Source of the DNA: Amphimedon queenslandica | Taxonomy: Eukaryota > Porifera > Demospongiae > Haplosclerida > Niphatidae | Length of the DNA stretch: 64,000 nt | Direction of reading: 5' to 3' | Assembly: GCF_000090795.2 (NCBI RefSeq) | Contig: NW_003546262.1 | Coordinates: forward strand, 484,316-548,315 | In this document: piece by piece, positions 45,701-55,500 of the stretch | Numbering within the stretch: position 1 is the stretch's first letter | Layout: every line of letters begins with the position of its first letter | Position numbers and translations under genes: made by a program | The notes under the pieces: generated by a model | Told to the model about the DNA's origin: nothing | What the model saw: only the letters and a program-made list of their open reading frames with translations | Database searches by the model: none

Positions 45701-47026
45701 GAAAAAAAGGCCTCCAGTTGTTGTGAGCTATAAGTATTAATTTTGTCTGTATATACTGCAATTTCTTTCATAGGAAACCAACAATTACTGAGAAAGATAC
45801 TCTTTAGGAGCAACTGCTTCATCAAAAAAATGAGGTAGCTATGTGCATTGTATAATTGATTTGTATCCAATAGAACATTATGTATCTTCATGCATATTAA
45901 TGACAACAGTGCAGTTGCAACTATCAATAGTACAGAGAAACAAGTTTTCTCTCAGAAATGGCCTAAAAATGATGCACTGATTAGAAATACTGAGGAAGGT
46001 GGTACCTCTAATACTAAAAAACAAGTTCTATCTCAAGGGAAGCCAAGTAAAAGCAATTTATACTTTTTAGGTACATGGTTTTTGCGTTGTGGAAATGTGA
46101 TAGAAGTGAAAGACCTGACCGTGGACAGAGTTTTATGTAGAGATAAGAAAAAATTTGGTTGTCCACGAAAGAAGAAAAAGGCCTGAGAAAGGAAAGAATG
46201 TGCTTCTATGGAATCTAAAGGTATAACCTATTTTACTCTGATATCTTATTGACAGTGTGTCAAAATTATAGTTAATGTAGATCAAATTAGAGAAGATGGA
46301 AAAAGCTATCCTGTAAGCCATTAATGAACTGAATATGTAACTATTGTGAATTTCATATCTGACCAATGATTACAAGCTCTTGCTGACTGATTTTTTTAGT
46401 CAACAACAAAGAGTGTTACATTCTACTGTTCCAGATGGAAACTGCCTTGTCCGTGCTTTCTCTCAATGTTTATTTAAAACTGAAGAGCACCATTATGAAG
46501 TTCGAAGTCTTCTAGTAAGATTTGAAAATCTTAATCAGGATGTCTTTGCTAAACACCTTTCATTGGGAAAATCAATGAAAGATCATATCACAAAATTATG
46601 CTTTCCAGGTTCATGGAGCACTGATTTTGAGATTTTACCTGCCACATCATATTTTTAAAAAATACCTGCTTACTTCTGCAGTGTAGACAACGCAACAAAA
46701 AAATGGATCTGAGGTCGCATGAAGCCCCTTGTTGCTCAGTTTAGCAAACCAATAGTTATGGAAAGCAAGTTACCCATTGATCCACTACTAAGTCATTTTG
46801 AACTTGTACATTGGAGCAACACTCATTGTGATTCTATAATTATTAAAGATGGTGATACGGTTAGTATGATTCCACCCTTAGTAGAAGAGAAAGATGATAT
46901 TTTTTTTAATAAGATATTGTAAAAAGATTGAAACTTATTCTTTAAATGGGCGAGGCCTTGGTGAGGATTGCAAGAGAGGAGGGGCATGACCTTGCCTCTT
47001 AATTAGTATCTCTGCGCATAACGAGA
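42701..47026 (+). mobile_element. MULE transposon copy 1 (C2H2-MULE-SWIM-CXXC-OTU), with both inverted ends
   Basis: Left end GTTATGTGCAGAGATACTAA and right end, reversed, GTTATGCGCAGAGATACTAA match over 27 bp (to TTAAGAGG) with one mismatch. They bracket a plus-strand gene with Mutator-type features. The outermost bases are uncertain by about 5 bp because CTCG/CTTG precedes GTTATG at each end; no perfect 9 bp target duplication is visible. Confidence 0.8.
42860..46922 (+). pseudogene. MULE transposase with C2H2, SWIM, CXXC and OTU domains, copy 1
   Basis: Exons in order: two C2H2 fingers, WRFVCTAVDDCRKSYSRPDN..H and YQCDVAGCGESFYHATKLIR..H (42889-43115); FLDCFFKSKESDEALTYTCY; MTVTEYSKSSNVDLVLIK followed by THTSHESGLDDVLYLTLP; a core with CVDSTHKANPY (first catalytic Asp), GIPVAWAIVDREDF and MSDD (second Asp); a SWIM finger SCTCYDYAEGHLCKHCHKV near 45250-45300; a decayed CXXC finger (46060-46185); and an OTU domain with VPDGNCLVRAFSQCLF (catalytic Cys) and HWSNTHCDSI (His region), ending at 46922. 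MULE transposases move the element. CXXC fingers bind unmethylated CpG; OTU domains remove ubiquitin. Stops and shifts inside the core show decay. Confidence 0.75.
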
Positions 47027-47294
47027 ATCGAGTTGAGTTGCTGTCGCATGACAGCCCATCAGTAGGGTAAACATAATGAATCTCGTTATGCACGGAGATA
47101 CTTATTAAGGGGCATGGTCATGCCCCTCCTCTCTCAATATTCTCACCAAGGCCTCGCCCCTTTAAAGAATAAGTTTCAATCTCTTCAAAATATCTTATCA
47201 AAAACAATATCTTTCTCTTCTACTAAGGGTGAAATGATACTAACAGTATCACCATCATTATTAATTATAGAATCATAATGAGTGTTGCTCCAAT
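46808..47294. repeat. Palindrome formed by tail-to-tail MULE ends
   Basis: The last ~220 bp of copy 1 (46808-47026) is the reverse complement of 47081-47294, which is the 3' end of copy 2. The 54 bp between contains no repeat of either end. Landmarks such as GGGCGAGGCCTTGGTGAG and its complement appear in mirror order. Confidence 0.9.
47081..47294 (-). mobile_element. MULE copy 2, detached 3' end
   Basis: Minus-strand sequence encodes the OTU tail HWSNTHYDS(I), DTVSI and VEEKD and the terminal inverted repeat ending GTTATGCACGGAGATAC when read inward. It is the missing end of the copy at 59443-62985; a 12.1 kb insertion separates the two. Confidence 0.85.
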
Positions 47295-47298
47295 ACAC

Positions 47299-48001
47299 GC
47301 AAGTAAATTAAAAAAATTTTATTAAATAAGAAAAAGTAGGGTTGTCAAAAAATAAAAGAAACAAGGGGGTTGAGTTCAACCTTAATAATAATTATTTGTT
47401 CAATTAATTATAATAAAATTTAATTAATAAAAAAAATTTATTCATGAAAGTAATACAAAAATTTCAAACCCTACTTTAAGAAAATGATAACAGGCTGACT
47501 ACAAAATAAATAGAACTTTAATAATTACTATGATGTAAATTAATTATCGTGGTAAACATAAATAAAAATTTTCAGCTAGTATTGATTGAATAAATTACTG
47601 TCATCGCAATAAAAAAATCTAAATTATGGATAATAATTTTGCTATTGCATTCTTTGAATTTTCTGATTCAGAACAATATCAAAAATTCAAAATATTAATG
47701 TATATATACTTGTTAGGAATTGTAATTGGACTTGCTACGCTTGTGTAGGCTGTAACTAAGCAGTTTGGTTATCATTCTTTCATTAAAATTTGTCATTTTA
47801 AGGAAACAATACTCCTTTATAAATTTCTGCAAAGTAGGGTTTGAAATTTTTTATAAATATATTATTCTTTTATTAATTAAAGTTTATTATTATTAATTGA
47901 ACAATTAATTATTATTATGGTTGAACTCAACCCCCTTGTTTCTGTTATTTTTTGACAACTCTACTTTTTCTTATTTCATAGAAATTTTTTTATTTACTTG
48001 T
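47299..48001. repeat. Foldback repeat, ~190 bp inverted arms
   Basis: CAAGTAAATTAAAAAAATTT, AAGTAGGGTTGTCAAAAAAT, GGGGGTTGAGTTCAACC and AAACCCTACTTT in the left arm (47299-47490) recur in reverse complement and reverse order at about 47815-48001, ending ATTTACTTG. The ~320 bp between is unique. It lies at the very end of the Helitron-like element, so it is either a separate foldback MITE or the element's own subterminal structure. Confidence 0.8.
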
Positions 48002-48399
48002 TTCCATACTTTTTATTAAGTTTTAATTATAATCATAATTTTTGACTAAGGTATCAGTTTATTACTGGAAGAAAAGAATTTTGAAATGAGAACCACAAGA
48101 AGATCTACCACATTATAAAAACAGTTTTCATTCATTCTTTTTTTTTTGAATTTTTGAATCATTAATTATATTCTTAGCCTAGCTCATAATGATTAATCAT
48201 TATTGTCATTACTAATATGTATTTCCTGTTCTGAAACTATTTAAGTTCACATTTAGCTTCAGTTCAGTTGCCACTTTTCATTTAGTTTCTACTCACAGCT
48301 CTTAAACTAAATTCCGCTGTTTTGCTTTGCAACTTTTTTAAAAAAGCAAGTCAGTTCAGTTACAAACTTACATTTGCTATCACTGTTGTCTTATAGTTT

Positions 48400-48846
48400 A
48401 TGGATTATGATGAGCATCATGGAGTTCCTCCTCCACCACCGCCAGTAGTTGGAGGGCCACCACCACCACCAGATGCTCGACCACCACTACCAGGTGCTCC
48501 ACCACCACCAGATGTTCCACCACCACCAGATGCTCCACCACCACCACCTATTCCTCGGCCACTTCCAGTAGCTGGAGGTCCTCCAACAGTGGATGGAGGT
48601 CATCCACCACTGGCTGGAGGTCCGCCACCAGTGGCTGGTGCACCAGTTGCTGGTGGTCCTCCACCAGTTGATGGAGGTCCTCCACCGCAGGCTGGAGGTC
48701 CGCCACCAGTGGCTGGAGGTCCTTCACTGCTAGGTGGAGGTCCTCCGCCACATCCTTCTGCTGCTCCAGTACTCCATACAGCTGGAGCTCCTCCTGATGT
48801 TGCAAAGGCAGAGGCAGCTCATATGGCAGCTATGCCAAGTCAATAG
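48400..48846 (+). CDS. Small proline/glycine-rich repeat protein
   Basis: ATG at 48400 opens 148 codons with an acidic start (MDYDEHHG), then PPPPPP runs and about ten GGPPPVAGG/GGPPPVDGG-like heptamers, ending in an Ala-rich VAKAEAAHMAAMPSQ. The stop is followed by a GT donor (48854) and a downstream exon. Upstream has CTATTTAAG about 160 bp before, a possible TATA-like box. Such composition fits a structural or scaffold-type low-complexity protein; no enzyme domain. Opposite in strand to the Rep-helicase gene, it may be a host gene picked up by the Helitron. Confidence 0.55.
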   Translation: MDYDEHHGVPPPPPPVVGGPPPPPDARPPLPGAPPPPDVPPPPDAPPPPPIPRPLPVAGGPPTVDGGHPPLAGGPPPVAGAPVAGGPPPVDGGPPPQAGGPPPVAGGPSLLGGGPPPHPSAAPVLHTAGAPPDVAKAEAAHMAAMPSQ

Positions 48847-48928
48847 AGAAATTGTAAGATTATTTTAGTTATTATCTGCAGTTTATATAGACACCAATTT
48901 ATCACCTTTCTATTCCATTTTACTTTAG

Positions 48929-48995
48929 TACAACAATCTTCTGAGAGGCAGGGGCAGGGGCAGGAGGAACAGCAACTCAATAAAGAACTATAACT
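48929..48995 (+). other. 3' exon and polyadenylation signal of the proline-rich gene
   Basis: TTTACTTTAG acceptor, then a G-rich AGGGGCAGGGGCAGGAGGAA stretch and AATAAA within CAACTCAATAAAGAAC, a good polyadenylation signal. With the donor after the stop codon, splicing here would be in the 3' UTR. Confidence 0.45.
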
Positions 48996-49204
48996 TTTAT
49001 TAAAATATTATTTACATGTAGATTTATAAATGTTAACTTTTCTTAAATTAAAAACTTATAATAAAAGTCAAATATTTTTAAGCGTAAGCCAAAACAGAAA
49101 TATAAAAGCAATGCTTAAAATTAGTGTGTTTGTTCAACAACGCCAAACAATTCAATACTTGAGTTTCAATCTTCCTACAATACAAATACATGTGATATAC
49201 ATTA

Positions 49205-50970
49205 CTTAATTATATTAACGAGTAAAGAAAATACATACCGTGGCCATAGTTAATCAGATAATCAATATTAATCATCAAAAAGAATTATAGCCTTGGATCA
49301 TATCCTATAACACAATAATAAGAAACTATAGAATCTCAAAATTCTATCTTACTATGTATTCAATTACTAAGACTATGACAATATGAAACCTGTGCAGCTG
49401 GAAATTGGCTCCTCCTCCAGTGTGAAAGCACCACTGATCAAAGAGCTACAACAAAACATAATGTTACAATGATTATTTATTAGAAATTAATTTAGTTACC
49501 ACAAATGAAACCAGACAATAGCCTTAGACATTCACCATGCTATGAAAGTATTATTACACCATATTGCTGAATCATTAAATCATTTCAGCTGTAAATACCT
49601 TAAAGCAAAGTAAGAAAGAAACATTAACAGCAAGCAATTTAAACACACAGGCTATATATGCTCTACAAAATATGTACATGTATAAGCATGATATTACTTA
49701 TGTTTGTCACAAAGATACATTACAAACCACTAATAAGATACATCTGCTCACAAAGAGGAATAACCCTTAACCTTTTAAATCGCATTCCAAGTCTGACCTT
49801 ATTCTTTAACACCACATTGCAGTCCTTGTGTAAAATAAGCACCTGTGTAAATTATGAATGTGAAATTATTCAGTACTAACAAATTAACAGTAGCATACAT
49901 GCATTTATCAACAATTAATATACATATATGACATGTATAGCTCCACAATGCATATTAAGCTATGATTGAATCATACAAGTATATGTACATACACTGTACA
50001 TGTAATTTAGGCATACAATGTTCAATTTGCTGACTCATGCCATCCTGATTTAAGTTCCTTTTACGAGACCAGCATTGTGCAAATTCACATTAATAGACCA
50101 CATGAATACATTCCAATGTGCAAACAATTATTATTGTAGTGTTAATAAGAACATCCATGCACACAAAAAAAGACGCATTGGCAAGCATTCATTTATATTG
50201 AGTAAAGAAAGTGCTTACTGTGGCCATAATTAATGATACAATCATCAAACGAATATACAGTATGTCACCTAGATTCATAACCTACATGTATAACAAAATA
50301 CATAAGACATCTCACAATACTCTTCATCTTACTACATATTCCATTGCTAAGACTACAGTAATATGAAACATATACAGATGTAAACTGGCACCTCCTACAG
50401 CCTGATACAACTACTAATCAAGGAGCTGCAACAAAAAATTAAATGACGCTTAATAAATAAATTAATTTAGTTACAACAATCTAAATACAGAATTGCCTTT
50501 CATTATATTGCACATTCCAATATCAAACAAAAGTATTGCTGAATCAGCAAATCATTTCCAGCTGTAATTACCTGTAAAGCATGGTAATAGAAACATATCA
50601 AAGGTAAGCAATGTAAACTCACTGGCTAATAATAACAATGGCACAAACAGTAATGGTGAACAAACTTTATTATTAATCACATCAACCTCACTCTTTAACA
50701 CCACATTGTAGTCTTTGTGCCTGTACAAAGAATGAATGTTACATAATAACTAATAATGATAATGGCAGCATCTACAATATTTCTGATTGGATTATACATG
50801 TATGTGCATGCATGTACTTTAGATATAATATTGCTTACTAATGCTATCCTCAGTTAAGATACTTTCATTTCCTGCTTAATATATAAAATAACATTGTGTA
50901 CATGAAGAATTTCCAATGTGCAACAATATTGTTTAGTTAACGAGAACATACACATGTTACAACAATCATC
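49205..50970. repeat. Direct duplication, ~1 kb unit, diverged
   Basis: Blocks recur in order about 1000 bp apart: AAAGAAAATACATACCGTGG versus AAAGAAAGTGCTTACTGTGG, then TGGCCATA, CTTACTA..TATTC, GCTCCTCCTCC versus GCACCTCCTACAG, ATTAATTTAGTTAC, ATTGCTGAATCA, TTCCAATGTGCAA and GAGAACATxCA. Similarity is patchy, so this is an old duplication. No coding exon found. Confidence 0.7.
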
Positions 50971-50979
50971 AATAAAAGA

Positions 50980-51105
50980 TGCGCAACATTAGCTGGCAAG
51001 CATTTAATATGCGTACAGGATTGATGGCAGCATCATTCAAATCCGCAACATCAGCCGGCAAGAATTAACTTAATAATGCGCACAGCATTGATGGCAGCAT
51101 TAACA
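50980..51105. repeat. Short tandem duplication, ~65-70 bp
   Basis: GCAACATTAGCTGGCAAG and GCAACATCAGCCGGCAAG, followed in both copies by TAATATGCGTACAG/TAATGCGCACAG and CATTGATGGCAGCAT-like sequence. Confidence 0.75.
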
Positions 51106-51836
51106 TGCATGATGATAATTATTATATGTACAGAATCACTACTTGAATAATACTACATGTATAATAACAAATTTTAATGTTATTCAAAAAATTTTCTTGT
51201 CAGGACTTCAAAATTTTTCAGCAGAGTCCAGATCCATTTATTTGTAGTAAACATGTAGTACAAGCCACAAACAAGATCCAGATTTGATAATGACAGCTTC
51301 GTCCCTTCCTAACACTCTGTCCTACATAAATGATAGTCACGCAAATTTGAATCAAGGCAAAACTCTAATGAACACCAAACCTTTATCACGCCCTCTCCCT
51401 GTCCATTATAGCAACAAGTAATCAATATTCACTATTATACATTGATTAATCCCACATCCTGAATGCAGTTTGATCCCTTGATACTGAGCAATACTGGGTG
51501 GTTATGCACCAATGGTTTTCACACTCACACATCATTCACATGGCACATGCAGTGAAATATCAGTCATGTTAAACAACCAATGTTTTTAAGATAATGGAAC
51601 TTCCATACACCATACCCACTTTTAATCAACAATCAATGCTTAAGAAATATTAATAGACTTAACTGCTTGGAAATGATTAGTACCAACATACTTCAAATAC
51701 AAAGCAGGTGTATTAGTATCACAAGGAATGCCATATAAATTTTGGGTTCCATATCTAACCCAGCCAACAAAAGTAGGAGTTAGTGAATATGAATATATAG
51801 TTATACCTAATATTGCAGTTAGTGTAATAATCTATG
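51106..51836. other. No gene seen
   Basis: AT-rich non-coding sequence downstream of the Rep-helicase-OTU gene on its strand. One plus-strand 76-codon frame crosses into the OTU exon from the wrong strand and is a shadow. Confidence 0.4.
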
Positions 51837-52508
51837 TCAGTGACCAGCACAATTTCTATACATTTTGGACTTATTTATATAATCATATACGCTTGAATAT
51901 CTGGTTGCACTTAATGTACTATTTAACAATTCTTCTTCAAAGTTTGGCATATTACTAACAATTGCTTTACGTAATTCGTAATGCTGAGAAATTGACTCAG
52001 TAATGAGATATGAAAGGGCATAAAATAAACGGTTCCCATCACCAGGGACATCAAGAGTACTATTAGGAACACTTTCATCTGACAATGGTGTTGTTGGACT
52101 ACCAGGTAAAATTCTAGCAGCTGTGACAAATTTGAGATTTAAAATCTGACACCACCTTTTTTGAAATTCTTCATTACCAGGGTAATAAACATAATCCCAT
52201 TGTCTCCTCACAATATCTGGGTTGGGAGGCTCTTCATAAGTAAAGATGACATCATCATCTTTTTTGGGATTACTTGTCTTTATTTTAATGCTTGTGAGTT
52301 TTATAGATACAAACAGACTACTACTACAATGGTCATTTTTTACAAAACACTTGGTTTCATCATCTTTCGGTTTACATTTAATGTTTGAGAGTTTTATAGA
52401 TAAAATGAGACTACTACAACTATCATCATCTTGGACATTAAATTTGGTTATTAGGTCTTTCAAATTAATTAAAACAATTAATATATCATGTTTTTTTGAG
52501 CAAGGCAC
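51837..52508 (-). pseudogene. Helitron OTU-like domain, catalytic Cys replaced
   Basis: A 223-codon minus-strand frame begins with a linker (KDLITKFNVQDDDSCSS), a repeated ILSIKLSNIKCKP/FVSIKLTSIKIKT pair, and RRQWDYVYYPGNEEFQKRW, then an OTU-like core: LDVPGDGNRLFYALSYLITE where OTU proteases have DGNCLF. The Cys position is Arg, so deubiquitinase activity is not expected. A helix TRYSSVYDYINKSKMYRN and a divergent C-terminus follow. OTU domains are known companions of Helitron proteins; here it is the last domain of the Rep-helicase gene. Confidence 0.7.
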
Positions 52509-55500
52509 TACGAAAGCAGTATTGTCAGTACTACTGTCTACATCAACTTTTCTTATTTGGGGGCAAGGCTTATTTAATGCATTATTGTCACAAATTTTAC
52601 TCTTACTGGGGTGATTACACTTTTGTAAATACGTTTATTGCTACTAACGGTACTGTTACTAGTACTTTGTACATGACTTACAGACACCTTGGCATTCTTA
52701 CTACAAGGTTCACCATCATCAATTATACCGGTCACTTAAATCTTTCTCTTCTTTCCTTTACTTTTCTTGAATTGAGGTAAGTCATTCCAAAATTTACTTC
52801 TAAGGCGGTTAATTTTGTTAATGCACGGACTACTAACTTTATCAGAGAGAGGATCAAATGATAATAAATGTAATCCATTTGATGTACATACACGAGACAA
52901 TGCAACATGTGCCATACCATCCCCAAAAACACCAGTCGATAAATCAATAACGGCTGTGTCTAGTGAGAGGCCCTAACATTTATGTAAAGTAATAGCATAA
53001 GAAAGTATAAGGGGAAACTGTTTCCTATGTAGATACAAATTCTTAGATAGCAAAAATCTAGATGCAACCCTTTCTATGTCACAAGGTACAACAATATGAT
53101 CAAATTTGATTGATATACCTTTAGCATAAATACCCATTACTGTACCAATGGCACCATTAACTAATCCTACAGTCACATCAATATTACGTCTTAGCATTAC
53201 TCTACAGCCTACTGCTAAAGACAATACAGTTTCTAAACCAGCTGTTTTGCTGAATTGATCTTTCAGTTTCTCTAATTTTTTTCTTGTTTTTTTTCAAATT
53301 ATGCTGTACTGCCACTTTTATCAACAACATTAACACATACTAATTCTATTTTCTTAGTTTCTAGACTCTCTAACATTAATTCATTGATTTATTGGCAGGC
53401 GTCTACCATAAAAAATAGGCAAATTGGAGGATTTAATCCTTCACTTTCCATTTCTTTATATTTTTCTTGCATTGAAACCTTAAATACGCGACTCTTAAGC
53501 GTATCAATAGTTTTATCAGTCAGACAGCCTTGATTAACAGAATCAAGAATTTTAAAGAAAGTTTTGTTTCCTTTTTGTCGCTCATTGATTGTTAGGTCAT
53601 CATATTCAACTGTTTCTTTCCATATGTTAACTGCATTTGCTGCTCCAAGTCTAGTTTTTACTAATTTGTTGATAATTTTTTTAAATACTGGTCTACCATT
53701 AACTGGCGGCAACTGTAAGAGGTCACCTACAAATAAAATATTTTTAGATCCAAACCATTCATCAGTTACAAATATACTAAGCTCATGTGTAAGTATGTTA
53801 GATTTAGATTGGATACCATAGATACTTCATCTACTATTATAAATTTTAAATTTATAAGTGTCAATTTTATCCTTTTCTGAGCTTCTTTATTCAAAGCTCA
53901 ATATCCAGCTGTCTTTCCCTCATGCTGTATTGTTAGCTGAAATAATCTATGTATTGTTAGTCTACCTACACACATAATTTCACCACTTTTTGGATGCCAT
54001 ATGTCATCCACTAGGCATTTTATTGCCTCTATTAAAAATGATTCACCAGTACCACCTACACCACTTATAAACATTCTTAGCGGTTTGATATTTTCTAATC
54101 TAAGTAGTCTTGAAGACTCATTCTCTAATAAGTCTTCACGTTCTTATTGACTTATAAGATGACTCTTAATTTTATCAAAAATTATTTCTTGATCTACATT
54201 AAGCATTGCTTTTTATTGCTCTAATGTTAAATTAGGTACATTTATGTGCACGTCAGCAATATCAGCTACTGCTTTCATTATTTCACCCAGTAATTGAGGC
54301 TCATCATCTTCCTTGTTATCAGGAAGTTCTTCAGTAAAACCGGCTTTATTTCTTGCTTTGACTATTTTCTTCCAATTACGTTCAGCTTTAATAATTTCTG
54401 TCGTTTGTTGAAATGATTTTCAATGCCAGGTATAGATGCTTCTCTGTGACGCCAAAAGCTTCTTCCATTACGAGTGTGCTCTCGTTTCTAGAAGGCACAA
54501 ATAAAAATATTAGCGAGTAATAAAATTGTCTCTTTCTGCTTCTTGCATACGATTAAATTTCCTATGGCTTGGAAGGACTGGCTTTGATCGAAGTTTGTAT
54601 TCTCTTTCTCCATTTTCTCCTATTTTATCAAAGTTGTAATTAGCAACAAATTCGTAAAGAGAGACATCTTCCATGTTATTTGGTCTTGTTGGATAAAAGT
54701 CTTCAATTATGCTACGATTAATAATGTCTTTAGAAGATAGATCCATTTTAGTTAACTATGAATAGTTTTTGATTTTTCTGCTCCTTTTATGAGGCAAGTA
54801 CACATTAACGTACTGTACGGTTACTAATTTCTTGTATGAACTTTCACCGAGAAGATCGCTAGCTTCATATATATAGTCCTACTTCTTTAGCTCAAAGTTA
54901 ATTTTTGTCCAATTTTCCAAAGCATGCTGTATACCGTATACTGGGAAATTTTCGAGTAGCCAAATTTTCGCGAAATTCGCGTTTTTTGCTCCGTCGCGAA
55001 AATAAAAATCGCGAAATTCTAAATTTCCATTGCCACGTGGTGGAGTTTACAGGCTATTCGCGAAAATATTATTTCGTGAAATCTTACAAATGCAAAATTC
55101 GTGAAAATTTAGCTACGCGAAAATATCCCAGTATACGGTATGTTGTCACAGCTGCTGACTTCATCTCGTAAGTTCTGTGCATGACTCTTTTCTGCTTCAG
55201 TGACATAACCAGTTACATAAGGAAAGACTCCACTCTGCTATGTATTGCAAGTCCATATTTGCACCCCACAATTTCAATAGTAAAGGATTGCAGTCGTTGA
55301 CTCAAACTTCTTTTTCATTTTGTTTGAGATAATATATTTTATTGCATGATTCCAAGCTATTTTCAACATCATTGATGCAAATACTATCTCTTACTGGTCT
55401 AGGAAAATCAAGTTGGCATCTAGAAACATAGGTCTTGCCGACTTTAATATTTCGCTTGCAGTATTTGCTGCACTTGTCCATTTGGTATTTTGTTACAAAA

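Noticed and set aside
48548-48805. Minus-strand ORF rich in Leu, Gln and Asp
   Set aside because: Exact antisense of the proline-rich repeat gene; repeats keep all frames open.
52161-52780. Hydrophobic plus-strand ORFs
   Set aside because: Shadows of the Helitron OTU exon and its linker on the minus strand.
54905-55171. 88-codon plus-strand ORF with FARG-like repeats
   Set aside because: It is the body of the 205 bp MITE and antisense to the Helitron gene.
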